Positions 34,053-42,401 of a stretch of DNA of 49,215 bases are shown here, piece after piece; the stretch's first letter is position 1, and each line of letters opens with the position of its first letter. The stretch covers positions 1-49,215 of the forward strand of contig CALKCC010000176.1 in the NCBI GenBank assembly GCA_938082855.1, given 5' to 3'. Both the position numbers and the translations under genes were made by a program. The notes under the pieces were generated by a model. The model saw only the letters and a list, made by a program, of their open reading frames with translations, was not told where the DNA came from and made no database searches. This stretch comes from an uncultured Pirellulaceae bacterium (GTDB lineage Bacteria > Planctomycetota > Planctomycetia > Pirellulales > Pirellulaceae).

Positions 34053-34861
34053 GACGGTTTAACTGGTTCACCACCCTTGCCACCACAGGCCTTGTATTCG
34101 GACTCATGTTTCAAGTGTCCGCCATGGCACAAGATGCCGAGGGTAGAACGGCTCAGGTCAAAGGCTTCACAGACATCGTCTTTTCCGGTGGCATTACTGG
34201 ACTGGCAATCCTGATTCTCTTGCTCTGTCTATCCTTAACCGCAGTCTACTTGGTCATTGAGCACTTATTGACCTTACGAGCCAAAGACATCATGCCGACC
34301 GATTTGGGTATTCAGTTAAGAGACCAGCTCGTAGCTGGTAAATACCGCGAAGCAGATGCACTTTGTCGTGAAAATCCATGCCTGTTAAGTTTTGTCATCA
34401 GCCACGGGTTGGGCGAAATGGAAGGAGGCTGGGAAGCCATCGAAAAAGCTATGGAAGATGCCATGGCCGAGCAATCCGCGCGTCTTTTTCGAAAAATCGA
34501 ATACCTCTCGGTGATTGGTAACATTGCACCGATGGTGGGCCTGTTAGGTACGGTTACCGGAATGATCTTCGCCTTTCAGCAGGTTGCAACCACCCAGGGA
34601 GCAGCAGGTGCAGGTGACTTAGCCGAAGGTATCTATCAGGCTCTGGTCACTACGGTTGGCGGACTGATCGTTGCGATCCCGTCCTTAGGAGCTTTCGCCA
34701 TCTTTCGTAACCGAGTGGATCATCTGGTTGCAGAAGCATCTTATGTTGTCCAGCACACGATCGCTCCGGTGAAACAAAGAGCGCGACATGCTTCCAAAAA
34801 TACTAAAAATCCAAAGCAACCAGCAGCCCCGCCTAAAGTCAAATCACCCAAGCAGGGTTAA
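34049..34861 (+). CDS. MotA/TolQ/ExbB proton-channel family protein
   Basis: A 270-residue inner-membrane protein that would conduct protons to energise partner proteins. After an N-terminal signal-like segment (6-28) there are three predicted membrane spans: about 46-72, 153-178 and 197-220. The conserved TolQ core is NIAPMVGLLGTVTGMIFAFQ, then EGIYQALVTTVGGLIVAIPS, with the family Thr and Gly residues. The cytoplasmic loop (75-150) is EMEGGWEAIEKAMEDAM. The C-terminus is basic and Pro-rich. GTG overlaps the upstream stop; two TolR-type genes follow. Related to ExbB and MotA; energy-coupling is by homology. Confidence 0.93.
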   Translation: MRRFNWFTTLATTGLVFGLMFQVSAMAQDAEGRTAQVKGFTDIVFSGGITGLAILILLLCLSLTAVYLVIEHLLTLRAKDIMPTDLGIQLRDQLVAGKYREADALCRENPCLLSFVISHGLGEMEGGWEAIEKAMEDAMAEQSARLFRKIEYLSVIGNIAPMVGLLGTVTGMIFAFQQVATTQGAAGAGDLAEGIYQALVTTVGGLIVAIPSLGAFAIFRNRVDHLVAEASYVVQHTIAPVKQRARHASKNTKNPKQPAAPPKVKSPKQG

Positions 34862-34895
34862 CCACATTTTCATCTGAGATTGGTTCCGCCAAACA

Positions 34896-35321
34896 ATGCA
34901 CATTCCTAGTTACGCCAGATCGAAAGAAGTCGGCTTTAACATGACACCAATGATTGATGTCGTGTTCCTGCTGATCATTTTCTTTCTCGTATCCAGCCAT
35001 TTGGCCAAACAGGAATCCCAGATGGAAATTGACTTGCCGAATGCCGTATCCGGACTGGAATCCGAAGCCAGCACGACTCCCAGAATCGTAATCAACGTAA
35101 CCAGTTCCGGGCAGTTATTAATCTCTGGTCGCCGAGTCTCTGAAATCGAAGTCGAGGACCGGCTTGTTGAACATGTGCAGAATAACGGTCCCAATGTCGA
35201 AGTACGTATTCGCAGCGATCGTCAAATCCCCTTCGCACAGGTCCGGCCGGTCATGCTGGCCTGCGCCAAAATGGGTATCTGGAATGTTGCATTCTCGGTT
35301 TATCCGAATGAGGGGAGGTAG
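34896..35321 (+). CDS. ExbD/TolR-family protein, first copy
   Basis: A 141-residue protein with one N-terminal membrane span (NMTPMIDVVFLLIIFFLVSS) carrying the essential Asp21 that relays protons in ExbD/TolR. The periplasmic part (residues 45-141) forms a small alpha/beta domain (VEVRIRSDRQIPFAQVRPVM). It lies 34 bp after the TolQ-type gene and 2 bp before a second TolR-type gene. Two different TolR-type partners for one channel may form a mixed dimer, as the channel complexes contain an ExbD or TolR dimer (inference). Confidence 0.93.
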   Translation: MHIPSYARSKEVGFNMTPMIDVVFLLIIFFLVSSHLAKQESQMEIDLPNAVSGLESEASTTPRIVINVTSSGQLLISGRRVSEIEVEDRLVEHVQNNGPNVEVRIRSDRQIPFAQVRPVMLACAKMGIWNVAFSVYPNEGR

Positions 35322-35323
35322 CC

Positions 35324-35773
35324 ATGAAACGACCTTCAATATTCAATGGCTCGCGGCGGGAATTAGAAATCAAAATGACCCCCATGATCGACGTCGTCTT
35401 CCTGCTGTTAGTCTTTTTTGTGTGGACAGCCAGTTTTCATGCCGTCGAATATCTATTGCCCAGTTCACTTAGTCAAAAACAAGGCACTGGACAAACCGTG
35501 AATGTCGATGAGCCACCACCGGAGATTGAATTCGAAGACATCGTTGTACGAATTTCGTTTACCAACAATCAACCGGCTTGGGCCGTAAATGGACAACCAG
35601 TGGCAAGTCTCGCGGAAGTACGAAGTCGATTGGCCTTAGTCGCCGACATCAAAATAGATTCGCCTGTCATCCTTCACCCAGACGAAACTGTGCCGGTAGG
35701 AAACGTGATTGACGTCTACGACGCCACCCGGCTTGCCGGATTCACCCAAATTCAGTTTGCCATTGCCGAATGA
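35324..35773 (+). CDS. ExbD/TolR-family protein, second copy
   Basis: A 149-residue TolR-type protein with the membrane span KMTPMIDVVFLLLVFFVW and the key Asp23. Its outer domain (residues 48-149) is longer and more acidic than that of the first copy (VNVDEPPPEIEFEDIVV). The two copies clearly differ, so they are not a recent duplication. The start is 2 bp after the stop of the first copy, and its stop overlaps the start of the TPR gene by 4 bp, indicating tight translational coupling of the whole run. Confidence 0.92.
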   Translation: MKRPSIFNGSRRELEIKMTPMIDVVFLLLVFFVWTASFHAVEYLLPSSLSQKQGTGQTVNVDEPPPEIEFEDIVVRISFTNNQPAWAVNGQPVASLAEVRSRLALVADIKIDSPVILHPDETVPVGNVIDVYDATRLAGFTQIQFAIAE

Positions 35774-38238
35774 AAAATCGCATCCTCCCATTTCTGGTTT
35801 TGTTCTGCTGCTGTGGCGATGCGTACGCAGATCCACAGGATGAAACCGCACTGTTGGAGGGACTGCAGCAACGAGGGCTGTTCAGTCTGGTGGAATACCA
35901 GTGTCGTTCAAAAATCAATGATCCGGCCTCATCGGCCCGAACCAGAATGGAATGGACCGTTCACCTAATCAATGCATTTTCTCAAAATGCTTTAAGGCAT
36001 CCATCCGATCAACGAGAGCCTTTTTGGAAACGAGCACGAGACACTGCCGCAGACTTTATTGCCAAGCATCCCAACGATCCATTGGTGATCCCCGTCAAAC
36101 TGCAAGCCGCGCTTGCACTCTCTGCCAACGGCGAACTACTCAGACTCGAGTCGACCATTTCTAAATCAGCTGGCGCTCAGCGTGAGTACTCGCGGGAACA
36201 ACTAAGACTGGCCACACGTGCACTCAATGAATTGGATATAGAAATTCGCGACTTCCTCCCTCAGGTAAATCAGGAGGCAACCGAAGACCAGTTATCTCAA
36301 GCAGAATTATTATCGATCCAGCAAAACCTCCAGTACCAATTGGCTCGTACATACCGAAATCAGGCCAATACCTATGCTGACGGTACAAACGATCAAATCG
36401 CCTCCTTACAACGAGCAATAACCGCCTTAAAAAAACCACTCACTCAACTAGCCGATGAAGATCCTCTGGTAGCCAATATCTATCTGGCATTACTCGCCTG
36501 CCACCGCGAGCTCAAACAATTCGAGGAAGCAAACTCTGCTATATCGAAACTCCAAGAGCTTCCGCTAACACCGGTCACCACGCTCAAACTACGAGCGGAA
36601 AGTGTCCGACTATCACTGGACTCAGGCGATCTGGAATCTGCCTTGAAGTCGCTCGACGCGCCACTTACTTCTACAGCAACGTTGGTTCCCGAATACGACC
36701 TTGCGCACTTAGATGCTCGTATCTACTTCTGGAGTAAAGCCACCAAAGAAGAAAATCTAAAACAGGCTGAGAATTATCAGCAACAGTCGGTCCTCACCGT
36801 GAAATATATCGAGGAGCAACATGGCCCTTATTGGGGACGTGTCGCTGAACTTCGTCTTTTACGTTTTGCCGGAATGAACGGAGATAATACCAATCTGGCG
36901 GTTTTGGAACGAACGGCAGACGATCTCTACCGGAAAGAGAAGCTAACTGAAGCCATCGCCGCTTATGATGCCACAGCTGAAGCGGCACGCAATGGAGGCG
37001 ATAACGACCTCGCTTTCCGAACCCTCTATAAAGCCGCCTTGATCGAACAAAAACGAGGAAACACCGAAGCGTTTATCGAACGACTCACGACGACAGGCGT
37101 CCAATTGAGAACCCATCAACAGGCCCCCGCAGTGCATATGCTGGGCATTCGGACCCTTATTGAATTGCTCAACAAAGACCCGGCTCGACAGGAAGACTTT
37201 GAAACGCTGCTGACTGAACACATCACCTATTTCGAACAGGGTAGCACGGTCGATCAGGCGGCTGTCTGGCTCGCAACCTTACAGCAACGACGCCAAAACT
37301 ATGAAGAGGCCATTACGAACTACATGATCGTCCGGCCGGAATATCCAGATTACCCAACCATCATTTCCAATCTGGAGCAGTGTTGGGCTGGCCGGTTAAA
37401 AGACACTTCCAACGAGGAAATATTAACGACAGCGAAACCCTTCATCGATCACTTGCGTTCCCTAATATATGATGACTCCGATCAGCTGCCCGACCAATGG
37501 AATAAAAACAGCCGCTACGCTGCTACGGCCTTGGCTGGATTCTTGCTTACCTATTCCACAGAGAGTTACGATGCGGCTGAATCGCTATTGGCTGCGGCCA
37601 GCTCGGATGCCACGGACAAAAACTGGCTGGCGATCGCCAGCTCGCTACGTATCGTGTCACTCGCTGCACAAGGCAAGAACAACGCCGCACGTGAACACAT
37701 CAACGATCTAAAGTCGAGTTCGCACGATCAATGGATGCAAATGCTAGAGCAACTTCAAACCGTCTCGACCGGCGCTCCCAAAGCAACCGGCAAGGCCATC
37801 GCACAGATGCAAATTCACCTGATTAATGAACTGACAGACCAATTAGTCGGTGTCACGCCTGACTTCAAAACCCGTTGGTACTTAATTGAGGCTGAAGCTT
37901 ACATGCAGTCCGGTAATCTGAGAGAGAGCCTCGAAAAATATCAAACCCTGGCCCAAAGGAATCCTCGCCACGGTCTGATTCAACTACGTTATGCTCAGGC
38001 CCTGAGTCGCAGCGAGGAACATTTCGAATCAGGGTTGATCCAATGGAGGCGTGTCCTACAGGGAAATCCACCGAAAAGTGATCGCTGGTACGAGGCGAAA
38101 TACAGTATCGCCAGTCTGTACTTGAGGGAGGGGAATCGGGAAGAAGCTCGAAAACAAATCCGGTATCTGGAGGTCACCAGTGGCTTCGGCAGCTGGGAGC
38201 AATCTTTTCAGGAACTCCTACGACAAGCTAGTCCCTAG
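35770..38238 (+). CDS. Large secreted tetratricopeptide-repeat protein of the Tol/Exb-like cluster
   Basis: An 822-residue exported protein with a signal peptide (FLVLFCCCGDAYA). Almost the whole mature chain is helical repeats, with TPR-like units such as SLEKYQTLAQRNPRHGLIQL near the C-terminus and LTEAIAAYDATAEAARNGGD in the middle. Such scaffolds bind other proteins; in classical Tol systems the periplasmic TPR protein is YbgF/CpoB, much shorter. The start overlaps the second TolR-type gene. It is last in the six-gene run and its stop is 21 bp from the convergent proB. No catalytic motif is visible. Confidence 0.85.
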   Translation: MKNRILPFLVLFCCCGDAYADPQDETALLEGLQQRGLFSLVEYQCRSKINDPASSARTRMEWTVHLINAFSQNALRHPSDQREPFWKRARDTAADFIAKHPNDPLVIPVKLQAALALSANGELLRLESTISKSAGAQREYSREQLRLATRALNELDIEIRDFLPQVNQEATEDQLSQAELLSIQQNLQYQLARTYRNQANTYADGTNDQIASLQRAITALKKPLTQLADEDPLVANIYLALLACHRELKQFEEANSAISKLQELPLTPVTTLKLRAESVRLSLDSGDLESALKSLDAPLTSTATLVPEYDLAHLDARIYFWSKATKEENLKQAENYQQQSVLTVKYIEEQHGPYWGRVAELRLLRFAGMNGDNTNLAVLERTADDLYRKEKLTEAIAAYDATAEAARNGGDNDLAFRTLYKAALIEQKRGNTEAFIERLTTTGVQLRTHQQAPAVHMLGIRTLIELLNKDPARQEDFETLLTEHITYFEQGSTVDQAAVWLATLQQRRQNYEEAITNYMIVRPEYPDYPTIISNLEQCWAGRLKDTSNEEILTTAKPFIDHLRSLIYDDSDQLPDQWNKNSRYAATALAGFLLTYSTESYDAAESLLAAASSDATDKNWLAIASSLRIVSLAAQGKNNAAREHINDLKSSSHDQWMQMLEQLQTVSTGAPKATGKAIAQMQIHLINELTDQLVGVTPDFKTRWYLIEAEAYMQSGNLRESLEKYQTLAQRNPRHGLIQLRYAQALSRSEEHFESGLIQWRRVLQGNPPKSDRWYEAKYSIASLYLREGNREEARKQIRYLEVTSGFGSWEQSFQELLRQASP

Positions 38239-38259
38239 CGAATACAGTCTCATCGCTGG

Positions 38260-39396
38260 CTATACCAAAGCGAGGTTGTCTCGATGAATCACTTCTTCAT
38301 AGGGACACTGCCCTAAGATCTGTTGGAATTCCTCACTGCGATGTCCGCGAATTTGCTCCAACTCATCCGAATTGTAATTGGTCAAACCTCGCGCTAATTC
38401 ATCTCCCGCTTCGTTACAAAGTTGAATGACGTCACCTTTGTTGAAGTGCCCTTGATGCCCGATAATCCCAATGGCCAGCAAGCTGCTTCCTTCCTGTTGG
38501 ATCGCGGCACAAGCACCTTTGTCCAAAACAATCGTCCCTTGAGTTTGAGCTGAGAAACGTAACCAACGTTTCCAGGGAGACAGCGTTTTCCCCTCCGCAA
38601 CAAACAGAGTGCCTAAAGATTCACCGGCCAATACACGCGTCAACACTTCGGATTCCCGCCCATTGGCAATCACCGCATTCTCGCCGGCAGATGTCACCAT
38701 ACGCACTGCCTGTAATTTGGAACCCATTCCGCCTGTTCCCAACCCACCAGACGATTCCTGAACATATCCGGCGATCGTCTCGTCTAAGGAAGTCACGGTC
38801 GGCACCAATTCTGAAGTGTCATCTTCGGGATTGCCAGTAAACAGACCATCGACATCCGAGAGGATGATGAGTAGCTGAGCCCCCAAGAGATTTGTCACCA
38901 GACCGGCCAATTGATCGTTGTCACCAAAGGTAGTTTGGAGTTCATCGACCGAAACAGTGTCGTTTTCATTGACCACGGGAATCACTTGCAACTCGAGCAA
39001 TTCCAACAGAGTGTTACGGACATTGAGATAGCTGACACGGTCATCCAGTTCATTCGCTGTTAGCAAAACCTGAGCGGCAAGACGGCCTTGTTCCTGGAAG
39101 AGCCTTTGGTACGTTTGCATCAAATCGGTTTGCCCAACCGCGGCAATTGCCTGCAACGTCGCTACATCCGTCGGTCTGGTTTCCATGCTCAGTCGATTCA
39201 TGCCGGCGCCGACAGCACCTGAACTCACCAGTACCACTTGTCGACCACTGTCAGCAATCGCGACTAACTGATTCGCCAAGGCACTCATGCGTTGCAAATC
39301 CAGTTTCCCCTGCGCGTCGGTGAGTACGCGCGTGCCAACCTTCACCACAATTTTCTCTGCGGTTGCGGTCACTTCCTGACGCAATAGATCACTCAT
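38260..39396 (-). CDS. proB: Glutamate 5-kinase
   Basis: The first enzyme of proline biosynthesis, phosphorylating glutamate with ATP. The amino-acid-kinase fold shows IVVKVGTRVLTD, VLVSSGAVGAGM and the feedback region NENDTVSVDELQTTFGDND. The last 100 residues are a PUA domain (from about residue 278, GTIVLDKGACAAIQQEG), giving 378 residues, as in E. coli ProB. proA is not in the window. It lies 61 bp after the NagB/PIG-L fusion gene in the same direction. Confidence 0.95.
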   Translation of the reverse strand: MSDLLRQEVTATAEKIVVKVGTRVLTDAQGKLDLQRMSALANQLVAIADSGRQVVLVSSGAVGAGMNRLSMETRPTDVATLQAIAAVGQTDLMQTYQRLFQEQGRLAAQVLLTANELDDRVSYLNVRNTLLELLELQVIPVVNENDTVSVDELQTTFGDNDQLAGLVTNLLGAQLLIILSDVDGLFTGNPEDDTSELVPTVTSLDETIAGYVQESSGGLGTGGMGSKLQAVRMVTSAGENAVIANGRESEVLTRVLAGESLGTLFVAEGKTLSPWKRWLRFSAQTQGTIVLDKGACAAIQQEGSSLLAIGIIGHQGHFNKGDVIQLCNEAGDELARGLTNYNSDELEQIRGHRSEEFQQILGQCPYEEVIHRDNLALV

Positions 39397-39457
39397 TCAA
39401 TTCACCGGGGCCATACTTATAAAGACCTGTCAACTTGGTTGACCGACCAGAAGGGGA

Positions 39458-41356
39458 TTACAGTTTCTGACCATTCCAACGCTGGAATGCCTCGAGAGCT
39501 GGGAATTCGGGGAGTCCCAAGTCATTAAACTGTTTAGCTGTCGCCTTGTTTCGATCTTCAGCACGTTCCCAAAATTCCCGCGGATCGGACCCGGGGAACA
39601 GTGCCTCATCTTTTTGGCTTTCGTGTTTAAAGATTGCTTTTCGTTTTGTCTGTTGATGACCGGGACTCAGCGGAACGCTCAGGTCAATTTCATGAATTGC
39701 ATACTCATGCCACGCTCCTCGGTATAGCAATACCTCTGGTACTTTGCATCCGCCTTCCTGAAGAACTTCAATGGCCTTGAAGATGGCTTCCGCACATACT
39801 CGGTGTGTCCCGTGAGGATCCGATAAATCCCCCGCTACAAAAATCACGTCCGGTTGAACCTTTTCCAGCAAGGAAACGATGATGGAAACATCCGCTTCGC
39901 CTACCGGATTCTTTTTCACCGTACCTGTTCTATAGAAAGGTAAATCCAGAAAATGCAAATGCTCCTCGGAGCAACCGGCAACAATCGCTCCGGCCTTTGC
40001 TTCACTCCAGCGAATCAAACCTTTAATCTTGAGGACGGCATCACTATCAGGTTCACCGGCCCGCTTATTGGCCAGATCATCCGAAACACGACGTTCGACC
40101 TCTATCGATTTCTCGTTTTCAATCCCGAACAAATGATTGTATTCCGTCACTAGGTCGGCAATACGCTGAGCGTCGTCATCAAAGACCGCAATGTTACCAC
40201 TGGTCATATAGGCGATATGGGTTTGATGCCCTTCTTCGTTGAGCCGGATCAGAGTCCCGCCCATGCTAATCACATCATCGTCGGGATGTGGGCTGAAACA
40301 AATCACGGTTTGCTCTTCGGCGTCTAATACGCGATTGCAAATCGTATCCTGCACGAGATTGAAGACGCGACGAGCCAGTAGGTGCGATGGACCGTGATGA
40401 CGCAATAGCTGATGTAGGTTGTGATTTCTGAAATCATCGTCATCGAGTTTCAGTAATGACTTGTTGGTCTGTTCACAGAGCCAAACCAACGCCCGAATGA
40501 TCATGGTCTCGTTCCAATCCACACTTCCAAGCGTCCAGGGAGTGGCAATGGCCTCGAGTCCGCTGGCGGAAGCAGAATCTAAATATACATTTGTATTTCC
40601 ATGGTCTTGAAACAAGCTGACGGGGACTTTGTTCGTAACCGGACCTTCGGCTAAAGCGCACACGACACGGGCCTTGTGCTCTCCAAGCGCCATCACAGCC
40701 ACTTCACGGGATTCCATGATCGTACCCAGTCCCATCGTGATCGCCTGCGTAGGAACATTGTCTTCACCAAAGAACTCACTGGCTAGGCAAATCCGAGTCA
40801 CTGGGTCGAGGACGCACATGTGCGTACGGCTGTTCGATTCTGAAAACGGCTCGTTTCCAGCGATGTGTCCGTTCGAGCCAAAACCGAGTAAGGCAAAATC
40901 AATTCCACCAACTTCCTGAATCTGCTGATCGAATTGGTCACAATAGGCCGCCATCTGACTCAATTCAATTTGGCTATCCGGTACGTGAATCTGATCCACC
41001 GGGATATTAATCAAATCAAATAGGTTGGCATGCAGTGATGCGTATATACTCTGGGGTCGTTCCTTGCCGATGCCATAGAACTCAACGGACACGAATACCA
41101 CGACATTGGAAAAGTCTAAGCCTTCCTCCTGATGAAGCCGCACCAACTCCCGGTAAACTCCCTGAGGTGTCGAGCCTGGCGACAGAAGTAATACTGCCTT
41201 CCGCTGTTGCTCGCTGGCACGCCGAATGACTCCAGCAATCCTGGTAGCCACCGCTCGATTGGTCTCATCCGGAGTCACATACATCGTGACAGGCAATTTA
41301 GTATGAGGGACTAAAAAACCACTGTCGTTGGTGTCAGTCATCGTCGAATGAATCAT
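39458..41356 (-). CDS. Fusion of a catalytically altered NagB-like domain and a PIG-L/LmbE deacetylase
   Basis: A 632-residue two-domain protein. Residues 20-270 match glucosamine-6-phosphate deaminase, with ring-binding LLSPGSTPQGVY and GNEP. Compared with the canonical nagB 220 bp away, Asp72 (E. coli numbering) is Val91 (SVEFYG for LDEY) and Asp141 is Asn162 (SNGHIAGNEP for SDGHIAFNEP), while His164 and Glu169 stay. Residues 350-580 are a PIG-L N-acetyl-sugar deacetylase with H357-P-D-D-D and a second zinc His in DPHGTH. So the second domain looks active and the first may only bind ligand. Bacteroidetes and planctomycetes have similar fusions, from memory. It is divergent from nagB. Confidence 0.9.
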   Translation of the reverse strand: MIHSTMTDTNDSGFLVPHTKLPVTMYVTPDETNRAVATRIAGVIRRASEQQRKAVLLLSPGSTPQGVYRELVRLHQEEGLDFSNVVVFVSVEFYGIGKERPQSIYASLHANLFDLINIPVDQIHVPDSQIELSQMAAYCDQFDQQIQEVGGIDFALLGFGSNGHIAGNEPFSESNSRTHMCVLDPVTRICLASEFFGEDNVPTQAITMGLGTIMESREVAVMALGEHKARVVCALAEGPVTNKVPVSLFQDHGNTNVYLDSASASGLEAIATPWTLGSVDWNETMIIRALVWLCEQTNKSLLKLDDDDFRNHNLHQLLRHHGPSHLLARRVFNLVQDTICNRVLDAEEQTVICFSPHPDDDVISMGGTLIRLNEEGHQTHIAYMTSGNIAVFDDDAQRIADLVTEYNHLFGIENEKSIEVERRVSDDLANKRAGEPDSDAVLKIKGLIRWSEAKAGAIVAGCSEEHLHFLDLPFYRTGTVKKNPVGEADVSIIVSLLEKVQPDVIFVAGDLSDPHGTHRVCAEAIFKAIEVLQEGGCKVPEVLLYRGAWHEYAIHEIDLSVPLSPGHQQTKRKAIFKHESQKDEALFPGSDPREFWERAEDRNKATAKQFNDLGLPEFPALEAFQRWNGQKL

Positions 41357-41447
41357 GATGGAGCTTCTTCTCTGAAAAGCGTTTTCGGGCCGTCAAAAGG
41401 GATAAAGGAGTGACGAAGCAAGCCATGCTTCCGTCTTACTAAACTAA

Positions 41448-41469
41448 TTCTAGGTTATGCACTCTAGAA
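41448..41469. promoter_or_regulatory. Inverted repeat between the divergent NagB-type genes
   Basis: TTCTAG (41448-41453) and CTAGAA (41464-41469) are perfect 6-bp inverted arms around 10 bp, centred in the 219-bp gap shared by the two genes. A dimeric repressor could bind it. Chance is not excluded, as the arms are short and AT-rich. Confidence 0.3.
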
Positions 41470-41575
41470 CGCTATGGTAGGGTGTAACGAACTTGTTTGA
41501 TTCTTTGTCAGGACATGGTTCCGATTAATCCTGTTGTAAAGTCTGTACTAAATATTCCAACACAAAAGGGCCTTC

Positions 41576-42310
41576 ATGAACGTCGTTATCTGTGATGATT
41601 ACCAACATATGAGCCAACTCGCAGCTCAAGAATTCATCGATTGCCTGCAAGCAAAACCCAATGCCGTCTTAGGGTTGGCCACTGGCAGTACGCCAATTGG
41701 TGTGTACACCCATCTCATCGACCAATACAAATCAGGTTCCATCAGCTTTGCAGAAGCAACATCGTTTAATTTGGATGAGTACATCGGCTTGCATCGGGAT
41801 CATCCACAAAGCTATTACTATTTCATGCACCAGCAATTATTCAACCATGTGGATCTGCCTGGGCAACGCGTTTTTGTCCCCTCCGGTGTCGAAAATGACT
41901 ACGGACAATATTGTCAGTGGTACGAAGACCGCATTGTTGAAGCGGGTGGCATCGATTTGCAAATCCTGGGAATCGGGTCCGATGGCCATATTGCTTTTAA
42001 TGAACCAGGTACGGTACTGGGTAGCCGCACGCATGTTACAGAATTAGACCATCAGACAATCGATGACAATGCTCGGTTCTTTGATTCCAAAGCTGACGTT
42101 CCACGCCGAGCCATTACCATGGGCGTGGCAACGATCATGGATGCACGCAAGATTATGCTGCTGGCAACAGGTGAAAACAAAGCAGCCGCCATTCGCGATG
42201 CATTAGAAGGACCGGTTGGCAGTGAATGTACCGCCAGCGCACTCCAACAGCACCCCGATGTAACCTTCTATCTTGATGCGGCGGCGGCTTCGCTGCTAAC
42301 CAAAGAATAA
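41576..42310 (+). CDS. nagB: Glucosamine-6-phosphate deaminase
   Basis: The enzyme that converts glucosamine-6-phosphate to fructose-6-phosphate and ammonia, feeding amino sugars into glycolysis. All catalytic residues are present: Asp67 and Glu68 in NLDEYIGL, and Asp136, His138 and Glu143 in GIGSDGHIAFNEP (E. coli 72, 141, 143, 148). At 244 residues it lacks some of the longer C-terminal tail of the E. coli enzyme, so allosteric control may differ. It is divergent from the NagB-like/PIG-L fusion, an arrangement suggesting shared regulation. The 92-bp gap to the next gene has no obvious signal. Confidence 0.95.
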   Translation: MNVVICDDYQHMSQLAAQEFIDCLQAKPNAVLGLATGSTPIGVYTHLIDQYKSGSISFAEATSFNLDEYIGLHRDHPQSYYYFMHQQLFNHVDLPGQRVFVPSGVENDYGQYCQWYEDRIVEAGGIDLQILGIGSDGHIAFNEPGTVLGSRTHVTELDHQTIDDNARFFDSKADVPRRAITMGVATIMDARKIMLLATGENKAAAIRDALEGPVGSECTASALQQHPDVTFYLDAAAASLLTKE

Positions 42311-42401
42311 TGTCGAAAGCTTGCTTGAGTAATTATTCATCGGTAAATAGAATGACATCTCTCTTAGCTAACACACAAACATAACCCGAGGACGGTATGT
42401 T

